A program made the position numbers and the translations under genes. The notes under the pieces are model-generated. The model was not told the DNA's origin. It worked only from the letters and a program-made list of their open reading frames with translations, and searched no databases. Of a stretch of 64,000 bases of DNA, positions 23,051 to 34,508 are shown in pieces. Position 1 is the stretch's first letter; the number at the start of each line of letters is the position of its first letter. The stretch is from contig OW121740.1 of the NCBI GenBank assembly GCA_933228675.1, positions 126,121,630 through 126,185,629 of the forward strand, in the 5' to 3' direction. The DNA is from Stomorhina lunata (Eukaryota > Arthropoda > Insecta > Diptera > Rhiniidae).

Positions 23051-24253
23051 GAGTGCGTTTTATTTTATTTAGCCTATAATCTTCACTTTATTTTGATATT
23101 ATGTATAGACATTATAATTCGTATTTATTCTGTCTTAGATATTAGATATAATATATGGTTTTCGATCTGTATAGAATTAGGATACTCTTATAAAAATTTC
23201 TATATTATTAGTATTTCAGTAGAAATGTGGGAAGTTAAGAAAAGATAAAGCTGACAAATATTGTGCGTTTAATTCTCTTTGGATGATAATTCTTAGCTTT
23301 ATTTTGATATTTTATATAGACAGTATAATTCGTATTTATTCTGTTTTAGAAATTAGATATGATATGAAGATAGTGCGTTTTATTTAGCCTATAATCTTCA
23401 CATTATTTTGATATTTTGCATAGACATTATAATTCGTATTTATTCTGTCTTAGATATTAGATATAATATATGGTTTTCGATCTGTATAGAATTAGGATAC
23501 TCTTATAAAAATGTATATTTTATTAGTATTTCAGTAGAAATGTGGGAAGTTAAGAAAAGATAAAGCTGACAAATATTATGCGTTTAATTCTCTTTAGATA
23601 ATAATTCTTAGCTTTATTTTGATATTTTACATAGACAGTATAATTCGTATTTATTCTGTCTTAGAAATTAGATATGATATGAAGATAGTGCGTTTTATTT
23701 AGCCTATAATCTTCACTTTATTTCGATATTTTTCATAGACATTTTAATTCGTATTTATTCTGTCTTAGATATTAGATATAATATATGGTTTGTGATCTGT
23801 CTAGAATTAGGATACTCTTATAAAAATTTATATATTGTGCGTTTAATTCTCTTTAGATGATAATTCTTAGCTTTATTTTGATATTTTAAATAGACACTAT
23901 AATTCGTATTTATTCTGTCTTAGAAATTAGATATGATATGAAGATAGTGCGTTTTATTTAGCCTATAATCTTCACTTTATTTTGATATTTTGCATAGACA
24001 TTATAATTCGTATTTATTCTGTCTTAGATATTAGATATAATATATGGTTTTCGATCTGTCTAGAATTAGGATACTCTTATAAAAATTTCTATATTATTAG
24101 TATTTCAGTAGAAATGTGGGAAGTTAGGAAAAGATAAAGCTGACAAATATTATGCGTTTAATTCTCTTTAGATGATAATTCTTGGCTTTATTTTGATATC
24201 TTGCATAGACACTATAATTCGTATTTATTCTGTGTTAGAAATTAGATATGATT
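23051..24253. repeat. ~315-bp satellite, about four units
   Basis: Units start GTGCGTTTTATTTAGCC at 23052, 23373, 23688 and 23947, giving spacings of 321, 315 and 259 bp (the third unit has a deletion). Each unit is itself a diverged dimer. ATTCGTATTTATTCTGT occurs twice per unit, followed first by CTTAGATATTAGATATAATA and then by TTAGAAATTAGATATGATAT. The array starts directly at the end of the hAT remnant. Confidence 0.9.
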
Positions 24254-25268
24254 AGGATTACACCACCTTATGATGATCTTGAGAGCTTATTGCCTAAATA
24301 TGATTCAAAAAACATTTACAAAATTTTTCTGTTACATTTTCAAGAACCTATCCAAAAAAATCTTAAAAATCACAGACAATTCTAATATTTCCATAAATAT
24401 TAACACGTTTACAAACAATTCATAATTCAACAATCTAAACTTGTAACTTGTAGTTTATTGTCTTTTAACATAAATGACTTACAAACATGATAAACGTATG
24501 TTAATGAAAATGCCACCAAATTCCCATAGTTGTAAAAATCTCAGAAAACAAAAAAAAAAAAAAACATTTGCATATATTAGAAAAATTAACAAAAATATCT
24601 AAACCATATGTTGCAAGTTATAAGACAACTTGAAAATTATTGCAGTTTTAAGGCAATAGAGTTATTAAAATTATAGAAAAAAGTTAACAGGTTTAGACAG
24701 AGATTAAGGCACAAAGATTTGAAAAAAAATTAATTAAGCAAAAAATTTTGGAAACTCTTAAAAACTTTTAAAAGCTCATAATCATGATTTATAATTTTTA
24801 ATTACTCGATTTTTTTTTTTGTTGGCGAACAAAACTAATACTTGTGTGAGACTTTAGCCACACGCATAGTTTTTCCAATTAAATAGTTTCCCCTTTTACA
24901 TTTTTTTTGTGCAAAAATAATTAATTACCATTTCTTCTTTTGTGTCAGGAAAAAAAACGAAGAATAAGAGAATTTAAATAGATTTTTTTATGGACTGTAA
25001 ATTCATTGCAAGTGACATTTTGTGTGAAATGAAAATTTATGTTAAATAAAAAATTATGTACAAATTTCTTAACACAAATCATTTCACTTGTGTCGTTTTT
25101 TTTATTTTCATGTCATAAGGACGGATGGATGGTTGGTACTTTTTACCAAGGTTCGAAAAAATACTCTAAAATATTGTATTTTAAGGTAGCGTACTATACT
25201 TAGACAAGTTCGGTACATAGTTACATTAAAATACACATCAATACAAACACAATTGACAAATGCATGTA
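24254..25268. other. AT-rich spacer
   Basis: No gene, RNA or repeat that I can support. Confidence 0.5.
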
Positions 25269-25464
25269 CCCAGCTAGCATTTTTGGAAATTTTAATCAAA
25301 TATGAGTCTTTTTTGATTTCACTGCACGATTAAAATGATCCCAGCAAAACTTTGGTAATGGCAAGTACTTTGGTAACTGGTTACCTTGTAATGACTACAG
25401 TATACCCTCCGAATAACTAATAAGTTATTACAGAAGTACTTATTTGTAATTAAGATGGTAATTT

Positions 25465-25505
25465 AAACTGAATGGCCCCGGTTCGAATCCCACCAAGACC
25501 AACAA
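25465..25505 (+). pseudogene. tRNA-like B-box segment
   Basis: Contains GGTTCGAATCCCACC, a good match to the T-arm/B-box of a tRNA gene, followed by AAGACCAAC and a T-run. No matching A-box or cloverleaf can be drawn upstream, so it is at most a tRNA 3'-half relic inside the inner CCCAG element. Confidence 0.45.
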
Positions 25506-26308
25506 TTTTTTTTATTTTTTTTGTATTAAAATAGTTTTTTAAATGATTTTTGAATTTTAAGAACTTAAAATTACCTTCTGTAAAAAAAAAAATTTGGAAA
25601 ACTAACTCACGGTAATGAAAAAAATACCATCATGAGTTAATTTTGTTTTTTCTGATTGGTCTTAACTTGGTAAGCCCAACTTATCTGGGTCATCCTTCAT
25701 CTCAACTTCGGACACTGACCTCATCGTAGTATCATCCAGGGAACTAGCTTAACAGTTCTTAATGTAGTGAGCCAATATGTACCGAGAGTTGTCCCATAAG
25801 ATCGATAAAAATGGGTTATGACGACAGGCTAGTAACCATCTCTTGGAAAAAATAATTACTATGAAGAGGATAAAATTAGAATTAAAATGTTCCACCACCT
25901 AATGCTAGAAGAGGGCGTCCGAAACTTCCATAGAAAGTCCAAGTAGAGGAACATTTTTCAAAGCTTGGCCTATAAAATTGGAGAATATTCGCACAAGATC
26001 GAAGTCCATGCAATTCCAAAATATGCTCGGACTTTGACCTTAACAGGTTGTAACTATAGGCCATTTAAGTAACTAAGAGTCAATGTTATATAACCAAAAA
26101 GGCAGATTGAAACTATTTGAGTTTAAAATAATTAAAAAAAACTTCTTTATTTTTTATTAAATGCATTAAACATTTACAAAAAATCGTATAGAAATATTTT
26201 TCTAAAAATTACAACAAAGCAAAAAAAGCAGGGAAAAACAAAGTTATTGTCACATGATTTTGGATCTAAAAATAAAAATTGTATATATTAATTATAAGCT
26301 GCTAAGTT

Positions 26309-26387
26309 TATCAACATATGAAGTAGCTCAGTGGAAGAGTCTCCGCCTAGCAGTCGTAGGGGTCTGGGTTCGAGCCCCCATGGGGTC
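26309..26387 (+). pseudogene. tRNA-Ala(AGC)-like pseudogene
   Basis: TAGCTCAGTGGAAGAG is a strong A-box/D-arm, with GCTC pairing to GAGT. GGTTCGAGCCC is a strong B-box. The spacing fits a canonical cloverleaf and the anticodon loop reads CTAGCAG, i.e. anticodon AGC (alanine). The anticodon and acceptor stems do not pair and the T-stem pairs at only three positions, so it is not a working tRNA. A poly-A run follows. It lies in the right half of the inner CCCAG element. Confidence 0.6.
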
Positions 26388-26815
26388 AGAAAAAAAAAAT
26401 TTATTTCGTTTAAAAATATATTTTTTTAAATAAAACAACAACAAAAAATGTTGTTGTTGTTGTTTTCCAATTGCTTACCCAAGTCATTACTTTTCTGCAA
26501 TTGGTAAGTACTTGCCTCCAATGACATCCCCATGTTAATGTAATGACTTAAACAGTGAATGTGTAAGTAGTTCGTGTTCAATAGTTTAGCTGTTTAACTC
26601 ATTACTTGGTAATGAAAAGTTTTGCTGGGATCATTTATGATATCACTTATGAGTCAAAAATGATCTTTTTGTGTGAGAAAATGGTACCCTTCCTGCGACT
26701 CTTCAAAAAGTGTCTTTAATGACTCGTTTTGCTGATTAGAATATGACTAAAACTTTTTATTACTATTTTTTTTCTATTTTTCGAACGGTGAAGTTGTGTA
26801 AATAATTACAGAAAT

Positions 26816-26895
26816 TGATGTTGCGAGACCGATGATCGAACCTTGGCTGCTGAATATGATATGTCGACGTACTAACCAACTAAGCCACATCATCC
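26816..26895 (-). pseudogene. tRNA-like sequence, minus strand
   Basis: On the minus strand, ATGTGGCTTAGTTGGTTAGT is a clear A-box/D-arm and AAGGTTCGATCATCGG a clear B-box/T-arm, at normal tRNA spacing. The ends GATG and CATC can pair as part of an acceptor stem. The anticodon stem is not convincing, so the identity is uncertain. It sits in the right arm of the outer CCCAG element. Confidence 0.55.
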
Positions 26896-26984
26896 ATAAT
26901 GAGATACGAAACTTTTTGTGGCATTTTGTTATCACCTAAAAATAATTATATTACGCATATTTTATACGATTTTTTTAAACTATT

Positions 26985-27795
26985 TTTAACTAGTCGCTTG
27001 CTAAGCGTCTATGAGTCTTTTTGTACACTTTTTTGATCACCAAACTGATTGCACACATTCTACTTTCAAGTAGTCGCTTTCAAGATATTTTCTGAGTCTT
27101 TTTGTGGTCTTTTTGGATCACCAAACTGATTAAAACAACATAAAAAACAGTCGTATTAGAATCGTTTGCACGGAAAGATGTTGACTGCACACATAATGCA
27201 AAAATTGTTTGTGCTTTTGTAAACTAGTCGTTTTCTAAACTAAGCGTCTATGAGTCTTTTTGTACACTTTTTTGATCACCAAACTGATTGCACACATTCT
27301 ACTTCCAAGTAGTCGCTTTCAAGGTATTTTCTGAGTCTTTTTGAGGTCTTTTTGGATCACCAAACTGATTAAAACAACATCAAAAACAGTCATATTAGAA
27401 TCGTTTGCATGTTAAGATGTAGACTGCACACATCATACAAGAATTGTTTGTGTTTTTGTGAACTAGTCGTTTTCTAAACTAAGCGTCTATGAGTCTTTTT
27501 GTACACTTTTTTGATCACCAAACTGATTACACATATTCTACTTTCAAGTAGTCGCTTTCAAGGTATTTTCTGAGTCTTTTTGAGGTCTTTTTGGATCACC
27601 AAACTGATTAAAACAACATCAAAAACAGTCGTATTAGAATCGTTTGCACGTTAAGATGTTGACTGCACACATCATACAAGAATTGTTTTGTGCTTTTGTA
27701 AGCTAGTCGTTTTCTAAACGTTTTAAGGAGTCTTTTTGGAATCTTTTTTAGATCACCAAGCTGATAAATCAGTTTTTTGATCATCTATACGAGTC
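26985..27795. repeat. 239-bp tandem repeat, about 3.3 copies
   Basis: GCGTCTATGAGTCTTTTTGT occurs at 27005, 27244 and 27483, a period of 239 bp. Each unit contains two diverged halves carrying GATCACCAAACTGATT and TTTTCTGAGTCTTTTTG. The last unit is partial and runs to the right inverted repeat of the outer element. Short related stretches (GAGTCTTTTTTGATTTC near 25302) occur in its left arm, so the repeat belongs to the element. Confidence 0.9.
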
Positions 27796-27851
27796 CCAAA
27801 AGACTAATTTTGCTTATATTATTGTTAGCAATCACCAAATTGCTAGCTGGG

Positions 27852-29440
27852 TAAATTTAAATACTTTACCAGCAGTTCCAAATTGATGGACAGTTTTCAA
27901 GTTGGTAAAATGCATGAAAATGTTTACTTAACTTTGTTTCCGACTTAGGTACTTTTGTGTGTGCGTAAGTTCAGTACAATATAATAAGGTACTGTTTCTT
28001 TTCGAATTCTGCTTTTTACTTGTCTTACGCATATTTTCTTTTAAATGCCAGAAGAAGATTTGCCAAAGATTCGAAAAATTATTTTGTAAAAATTTAAAAC
28101 ATGTGGTGGTGGCATCTTTTTCATATGCTGGAATTCTTTGGATTGGCTTGAAAATGCTGGGAAAGTTTAAAGTTCATTTGTTTTTTAATGAGAGTGTCAA
28201 TTTATGTGAAATATTGTAAAAAATAATAAAAAAAAAGTATTTTATGAAAATGACAAGAATTTTTAAGATGTTTAAGGAGGTCATTAGACGTAAAGATGCA
28301 AATAAAAATCTACTTTATTGAATTTCTGCAGATAAAAATTTCAAAAATTCAACTCATCGGTTTTAATTGAATATATTAATGTAAACTTTTCAATTAAAGA
28401 ACAAGTTAGGAAGTACTTAAAACGATTTATTAATCATCATTTAATACCTGGTTTGGTTCAATTATATAAAAAGATCTTTAAAAGTTTTATAACTACAAAT
28501 TTAATCCTAAAGCTCTATTTTCAACTTCATAATATTTCCCATTTTGTACATGAAAAAAAAATCTACAAAATTTCTAAAATTTAATAAAAATTAAAATTAA
28601 TATTTCCTTTTTGCCAAAATCAAAAAAAAACAAAAAACTCGTTCATTTACTTTATAAACAAATTTCACAAAGTAAATCTTATTTTTTTCAATTTAGCTCC
28701 TTTCATATCCTTTTTGAACATGTGTTTTTCTGTAGAACATGTATATTTTAGGCAAATATTTACTTAAGCTAAATATTTATATAGAAAAAATATTTATAAA
28801 AAAGGAAAAACAAGCAGCATCAACATATGGATCAGCAGCAGCAGCAGTAACATCATCAACAACATTATGTCTGCTGCTGACTGCTATTCATTGTCCAGAC
28901 AAACATCATCAACATCATCATCATTATAAGCTTCAGTTTGTTGGGAGTCAGCAGAGGCAATGTCTGAAAGGCAGCTTTTAGCCAGCCGGCAGTAGGTTTT
29001 ATAGACAGTTTTTTATTTTCTTCTGTTTGCAAAAGTTTAATTTTAATGATTTTGCAAAAATGTAAGCTTTTTTGCTTTCATATGATGAATAAAAATAAAA
29101 AAGAAGTGAATGAATAAATATAAATGCAACGAATGAATGAACAAACATGATATTTTACACAGGGCAACAGACAACCCTTTTGCAGAAAGTTTTAAGTAGC
29201 TCCCTAAAAGGGACGAAACCTTAGAGCTTTTTAAGCTAGAACGATTTTTAAAGATCTAGGATGATTTCTTAAGCTTAATATATAACTATAAAAGTTTTTC
29301 AAGTACCCCATGATACGCAGTAAATAAAGTTCGGATCATTGTTAGATTAATATAAAGCTTTATTAAGCTTTTGTTCTTTATAAAGATTTAAAGAAAAAAG
29401 AAAAATTATTCGCACTTGATCCCTGTCTATTAAAGCTAAA
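27852..29440. other. Spacer with CAG/CAT-rich patch
   Basis: Mostly AT-rich. An 86-codon frame at 27959-28219 and an 80-codon frame at 28739-28981 have no recognisable domains. The latter is driven by AGCAGCAGCAGCAG and CATCATCAACATCATC low-complexity sequence at about 28813-28930. No gene is supported. Confidence 0.5.
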
Positions 29441-29444
29441 AGCC

Positions 29445-29653
29445 AAAAATGTTTGTGTTGACAACCAATTCCTCGACACGTTTTGATGGCTAATTAGCCA
29501 TCTTCTTCAGCAGGAGTACTTCTACTTTAAGACAGGTCGAAATCCTCGCATTATTACCTATTTTACAAACACAATCATTAAGAATTATGTTTGTCAATTA
29601 AAGGTAAAAGCTCAGATTATCGACTGAACAAAAGTAAACACAAACATTTTTTA
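29445..29653 (-). mobile_element. Penelope-like fragment with hammerhead-like motif
   Basis: On the minus strand about 29472-29510 reads CTGAAGAAGATGGC, TAATTA, GCCATCAAAACG. A CUGA-N-GA box, a six-base-pair stem with AT loop and an A-rich box are laid out like the core of the hammerhead ribozymes found in Penelope-like retroelements. The usual GAAA box reads CAAAA here, so it is probably inactive. AAAAATGTTTGTGTT at 29445 and AACACAAACATTTTTT near 29639 form an inverted pair around the fragment. No reverse transcriptase sequence is nearby. Assignment rests on the motif and should be read as tentative. Confidence 0.4.
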
Positions 29654-30179
29654 GTTTCATCTTCCGTCACTTTTTAGATCTAATGATATTATAGCTTTCA
29701 AGCAATGACGTAGCTTTGAACTCTGACCCGGATCTAAAGTAGTCTTTTAAACTTGTTAAACTTAAGGTAAGCTATAGACTCAAAAAGCTTTTTACCTTTT
29801 GGTACGTAAGATACGTTATCTTAACATATCTTATTAAATCTTGGGCTTAAGAAAGCTTAAAGTTTAAACATTCTAAAATATTTCTAAGTTTTGTCTGAAA
29901 TACTTATTGAACAGAAAAGCTTATTTCTGAAGTTTTAAGCTTAAAGTAAACTTGCAAAGCAAACAAAAGCTACAACAAATTATCTGATTTTAAAGTACTC
30001 TTGTAATTGATATTGAATTTTTAGGGTATTGTACTTTGAAAAAACAAAGAGCTTTAAGCTTATCAAAAGCTTGTTTAACCTAAATTCATGAAAATTATGT
30101 TATAAATCAAGTTTTAAAGCAAAATAAACCTTAAATATTTATGTGTAAATTGGGTCCAATTTTGAATGAAAAATATCGC
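29654..30179. other. AAGCTT-rich AT spacer
   Basis: Dense in AAAGCTT/AAGCTTT hexamers, as in the flanking repeats. It appears to be strongly decayed copies of the left part of the duplication at 30180-31140, but I could not align it unit by unit. Confidence 0.4.
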
Positions 30180-30567
30180 ATCGAATTTAAGCTTTTTGAT
30201 AAGTTTTGGAGACCTAACTCAAGAACTAAATTATTAAAATTATGTTATAACTCAAGTTTTAAAACAAAAAAAAGTAAGAAAAAATTTAAACGTAGTTGAG
30301 AGTTTTTTTTATGAAACGGTCGCTTAGAAATTAAGCTTTTTGGTAAGTTTAGTACTTAAAGCTTTAGTCAAAAACTGGACATTGTATTAAAAACGCTTTT
30401 AATTTTGTTCTGAAAAAGCTTTTTCAGATAAAGCTTATTTCGATTTTCAACCTTAAAACTTAATATTTTTTAGTCGGAAGAAACACATATTTCCAAAATT
30501 ATATATCTCCGGCATTAAACTGATTGCTAACAAAATCTATTGGTCCTAGACTTTTACTAAGCTTGCG

Positions 30568-30606
30568 ATTGTATTCCATTGCACTTTATTCGCAATGGAA
30601 TACAAT
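30568..30606. repeat. 15-bp perfect hairpin
   Basis: ATTGTATTCCATTGC and its exact inverse complement GCAATGGAATACAAT are separated by nine bases. The related segment in the next satellite unit (about 31062-31100) does not form the stem, so the hairpin is specific to this unit. Confidence 0.85.
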
Positions 30607-30733
30607 AAAAATGTTAATATTTTGTTTAGGAAACATAAAAATATTTTCATATTTTCGACAATTGTGAACATAAAAGCTTTATTTGTAAGTTTTTTAATGG
30701 TAAGCTTTGGTACTTAAAGCTTTGAAGGCCTAA

Positions 30734-30834
30734 AGAGCTGTTCACATATAACGTAACGCTATTTTGCATTTTAATAGAAATACGCGTTATGTTATATGTG
30801 AAATAAGAGCGTTACGTAATATGTGAACAGCCCC
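30734..30834. mobile_element. 101-bp Harbinger-like MITE
   Basis: The ends AGAGCTGTTCACATATAACG and (inverse complement of the right end) GGGGCTGTTCACATATTACG form inverted repeats of about 27 bp with few mismatches. The element is flanked by TAA on both sides (30731-30733 and 30835-30837). The related satellite unit at about 30350-30380 lacks it (CTTAAAGCTTTAGTCAAAAA), serving as an approximate empty site. A 3-bp TAA duplication is typical of PIF/Harbinger elements; the assignment is inferred. Confidence 0.82.
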
Positions 30835-32300
30835 TAAGTCAAAAACTGGACATTGTATTTTAAAAGCTTTTAATTTTTTTTAGGGAATTTGTTTTAAGCT
30901 TTTTAGCATAAGTTTACTTTGATTTTCAAAATTGAAAACTAAAATTTAATTTCTGAAATTTACTCATGTTTTCAAAATTATATATCTCCGACATTAAAAT
31001 GATTGCTAATAAAATTTCCACGGTTTTAAAATCTATCGGTCCTAGACTTTCACCAAGCTTGCGATAAACCCATTAAAGTTACCCTTTCTTCGGAATTGGA
31101 TATATAAAAAAAATGATATTTAGTTTTTTAAACATGAAAATTTTCATGTTTTCGCCAATTATGAAAAGGAGCCGGAAGATGTAAATTTTATATATTAAAA
31201 AATATATATCATTAATTCAGACACATGTACATCCGATTTGTATCTCTTAGATATTTCTCATATGAATATAAAGGAATCAAAAATATTTTATCATACATAT
31301 GTTGGACATATGTACATATTTTATCATCGTTTGTTTAAAAAAAAACCTATATCTCAGATATCGGGTGTGAACCAGATTTGAATTACATATATATGTTTTG
31401 ATCATCCAGGGGATAAGAATCTCTCAATGTACCCGTACAATAAATTATATGGTCTTCTTATATCCATTGATTTCTAAAGAAAATGTTATACTTTTTTAAA
31501 ATGTTACGAATTAAAAAATCAATGTTTTCAAAATTATATATCTCTGATAGAGATCAGTTATCGGATTTTATTTCTTCATTTTTTAAATGTAATACTACCT
31601 GGGTTTACATATTCCTGCGCTAAACCAATTTGAATTGCCCTTTAGTTAGAATTGGATCACTTCAAAATGTTTATATTTCTGAAAACTTTGTTCATGAAAA
31701 ATCAGAGTTTTGAACATATTTCGATACCGGTGTGGATCCGAATGTAAATTATTTGTTTTCTAACTCTATTTGCCTTAAGCTTGTGCTACGTTACTTTATC
31801 TTGTACTACTTTGAAACCGATTTTTTAGATTTTTTTTAACAATTTTTTCAGATAATTTTTTAAATATTCTCTTATGAAAATTCAATATTTTCAAAATTAT
31901 CTATCTGCGATATGGCAAGAAATTTCAAAAAGATTGTTACAGTTTTGTAATCTAATAATCTTGGGATTTGATTACTCTTGCTATTTCAGTTGCACCCTAA
32001 TTTAAATTAAAGGCAAAAGTTTATGCTTCAAAAAAGTTTGTTTTCGATATTTTTTAATGAAAACTCAATGTTTTCAATAATATCTATTTATGATATAGAA
32101 CCGGATTCCGAAAAGATTATACCATTTTTGTAATCTACGAATCTTGAGATTTTCTGGCTCTTGCGCTAAGCCTATTTCAGTTGCGCCTTCATTAAAAATT
32201 AAGGCACTTGAAAAGCTCATCTTTCAAAAAAAAAAATTATTTTGGAAAAAATGTTTTAAAAATTATATAGAGCCCACATCGCACTAGATTCGAATGATTT

Positions 32301-33784
32301 TTTCTTGATTATATTATTAAAAATTCTCTTTATGATATTTATAAATATTTTAAGCTTTTTTTCATTACTTTATTTAAACAAAAAAACTCTATTTCTCATA
32401 ATTTTTATTATATTATTTTTTATGTCTAAAATACCATTTTGATGACTCGCTATTTAAGGGGGGATTTAAAAAGATGTTCAAATTTAATGGCAAATACGTG
32501 ATGTGGGTTTTAATAATAATATTAAACTTAAAAAAATAATAAAATTTATAAAGCTTGTCAATCAATTATAATCAAATAAAAATTAGCAAATGAAACAAAA
32601 AGTGCATAAAAAATATTTTTTTAAATTTTGAAAAGGGCTCCAAAAATAAAAAATTTATTTGAATCATAAAAATTTTGAATAAAAAATTTAAAAAATCGTG
32701 AAAAAAAAATAATTTATCAAAACAAAGAAGAAATTGTTTAAAATATTTTAGAACCAAAAAAAAATCAAGATTAAAATTCTAAATATGAAACAAAAAGTAA
32801 AACTCATTCAGACAAAATACAAAACCTTAATTACTAGACAGACAAATTGTATACAAATACGATACGAAAAAAAGCTTTAAAAACCAAAGTGACAAATTTT
32901 TACACCATGAAACAAAAAAGAAAGAAAAATATGGTTAAAAATTAGAGGATTTGAAAACAATTGCATTTTATTAGAGAAAGGTTTGAGTTTAAATGGAAAT
33001 ATTTAAATAAAATATAAAATTTTTATTAAACAAAAATTCTAATGGTTGGCTAGACAAATCTGCTAATGTCTGGGGTATTAAAACACATATCAAAAACAAA
33101 AGGATTTTTTACTAGCAATCCTTTTTTTTTTTTTTGCTGCAAAAGGAAGCTAACTGTTGGTTTTTTCTATTAAAGCAAATTTGTTCGAAAAAATTGGTGT
33201 GATGATGTCTGAGAGTTTTAATGAATGAATGAAAAGCAACATTTATGCAAACAAATCACTTAAAAATAGTATAAAAAAATGAAGTAAAATATAGTATAGA
33301 ATAGTAAATGACTGAAAGTTTAAAATAAAAATGAATGACTGGCTGAAGCTGAGATTAGTGTTTACAAAAAAAATTTTATAAAAAAAAATAAAATCCTTAC
33401 AAAAACAAAAGATTAAAAGCAGGAACTAATACTGTATGCTCTTTTTATTTTAGCTTTGAAATTTATTTTTTTAGCTTTATTATCCAGCCAAAATGAATGA
33501 ATAGCTTAGCTGCCATCATAGCCATCTGTAGTTTTTGTTAAATCAAAATTTAAATGCACAACAAGAAACCAGAAAAGGATGTTTTGGTAATACTATACCC
33601 TTAAGTCAGACACAGCAACAATAATATCCGTTTTTGGCAGTAATGAAAGTTCGCCAATGAAAACATGAATGAGCAGATAAGAGCAAAATAATAGCATCGA
33701 AGATAATGCCAATATTGCATTTGATTAATTTCAAATCTTCTTAGTATATAAAAATTAATGCCACTTTTCATTTTTTTTTTTAAG
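32301..33784. other. AT-rich insertion or spacer within the satellite zone
   Basis: Lacks the satellite anchor. Largely A-rich on the plus strand, with a T-run at 33123-33138. No inverted repeat ends or coding sequence seen. Whether it is a decayed insertion or original flank cannot be told. Confidence 0.45.
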
Positions 33785-33958
33785 TTTTGAAAATCCATGG
33801 AAATTTTTTATATTTACACATTGTATAATATAGTTTCCATATATTGTATAAACTCTATGCAGACAAATAGTAAACTCAGCTGATCATCTTATAATCTTTA
33901 GCAAAATTGTTATGCATGAGCCGACGAAGGTTTTTAACTTGGCCAATGACCAATTTCC

Positions 33959-33973
33959 GACAGGTGGCGCCAC
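33959..33973 (+). promoter_or_regulatory. CTCF-like motif, copy 1
   Basis: ACAGGTGGCGCCACT matches the AGGTGGCGC core recognised by insect and vertebrate CTCF. It stands out as a GC-rich word in a very AT-rich region and is conserved in the second copy of the duplication. Occupancy is unknown. Confidence 0.4.
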
Positions 33974-34508
33974 TGAAAATTCCTCAAAATGCATTAAATC
34001 CTAAACTTTGCATTTGATAGTGCTATGATCTTTAGCAAAAGTCGTAAACTAATTTAAGTCTTCACTGTATACTACTTTTATATTGAAAAATAAATAATTC
34101 CAAATTAAGATATCTCCCATATAGGGCCGATTGTATACTTGTAGAATCTACTGATCTTAGGCTCTTCACTTTTCGTTGTAATTTTATTACTCAAGAACGG
34201 GATCACCAATCCAAATCAAATGTTAAGGCTTTGTTTGGAACATTTAGTAGATGGTTTGTGTGAAGTTTGCTAAAAATCGGTCGAGTGGTTTTTGATTTAT
34301 AAAATTTTTGTAACAAATTAATTAGTCCTTTTTTTAATGTTTTGAAAATCCATGGACATTTTTTACATTGTATAATATAGTTTCCATATATTGTATAAAC
34401 TCTAGGCAGACAAATAGTAAACTATGCATTTGATCATCTTAAGATCTCAAGCAAATTTGTTGCTTATGAGCCGACGAAGGTTTCCAGGTTGGTATGACCA
34501 ATTTTCCG

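Larger units (their letters stand above)
25340..26629. mobile_element. CCCAGCAAAACTTT-ended TIR element (inner)
   Basis: Starts CCCAGCAAAACTTTGGTAATG and ends with the inverse complement (CATTACTTGGTAATG, then AAAAGTTTTGCTGGG). The first 14 bases of the two ends are identical. The dinucleotide AT flanks both ends (25338-25339 and 26630-26631). Inside are a tRNA-like B-box near 25480, a tRNA-Ala-like sequence at about 26309-26387 and GTTGTT/AACAAC tracts. There is no coding sequence; minus-strand frames here are short and featureless. It is nested in the outer CCCAG element. Confidence 0.65.
25269..27851. mobile_element. CCCAGCTAGCA-ended TIR element (outer)
   Basis: The end CCCAGCTAGCATTTTTGG at 25269 is matched in inverse complement at the right end, which reads CAAATTGCTAGCTGGG and closes at 27851. 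The dinucleotide TA flanks both sides (25267-25268 and 27852-27853), consistent with a 2-bp target duplication. The body of the right arm is a 239-bp tandem repeat plus a tRNA-like module on the minus strand. A second element (25340-26629) is inserted near the left end. There is no coding capacity. The superfamily is not assigned. Confidence 0.6.
30180..31140. repeat. ~375-bp tandem duplication containing two satellite units
   Basis: The block TTAAGCTTTTTGGTAAG, GTACTTAAAGCTTT, GTCAAAAACTGGACATTGTA, AAATTATATATCTCCG, TCCTAGACTTT, AAGCTTGCGAT occurs twice in the same order (30330-30570 and 30690-31060). The offset is about 477 bp, of which 101 bp is the MITE at 30734-30834, so the true period is about 375 bp, twice the length of the ~185-bp satellite unit. 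Confidence 0.8.
30480..32300. repeat. Decayed ~185-bp satellite, block 1
   Basis: Recurring anchor close to AAATTATATATCTCCGATAT at about 30495, 30972, 31350, 31530, 31885 and 32080, separated by single or multiple steps of about 180-190 bp once the inserted MITE is discounted. Between anchors each unit carries TCCTAGACTTT/TCTTGAGATTTT and TTGCGCTAA(A/G)CC(A/T)ATT. Units are strongly diverged. Confidence 0.75.

Noticed and set aside
25690..26060. Non-LTR retrotransposon 3' end inside the inner CCCAG element
   Set aside because: Composition is less AT-rich than the flanks, but no motif could be identified in either strand.
26309..26387. Functional tRNA-Ala gene
   Set aside because: Anticodon and acceptor stems do not pair and the T-stem is mostly broken, so I list it as a tRNA-like pseudogene.
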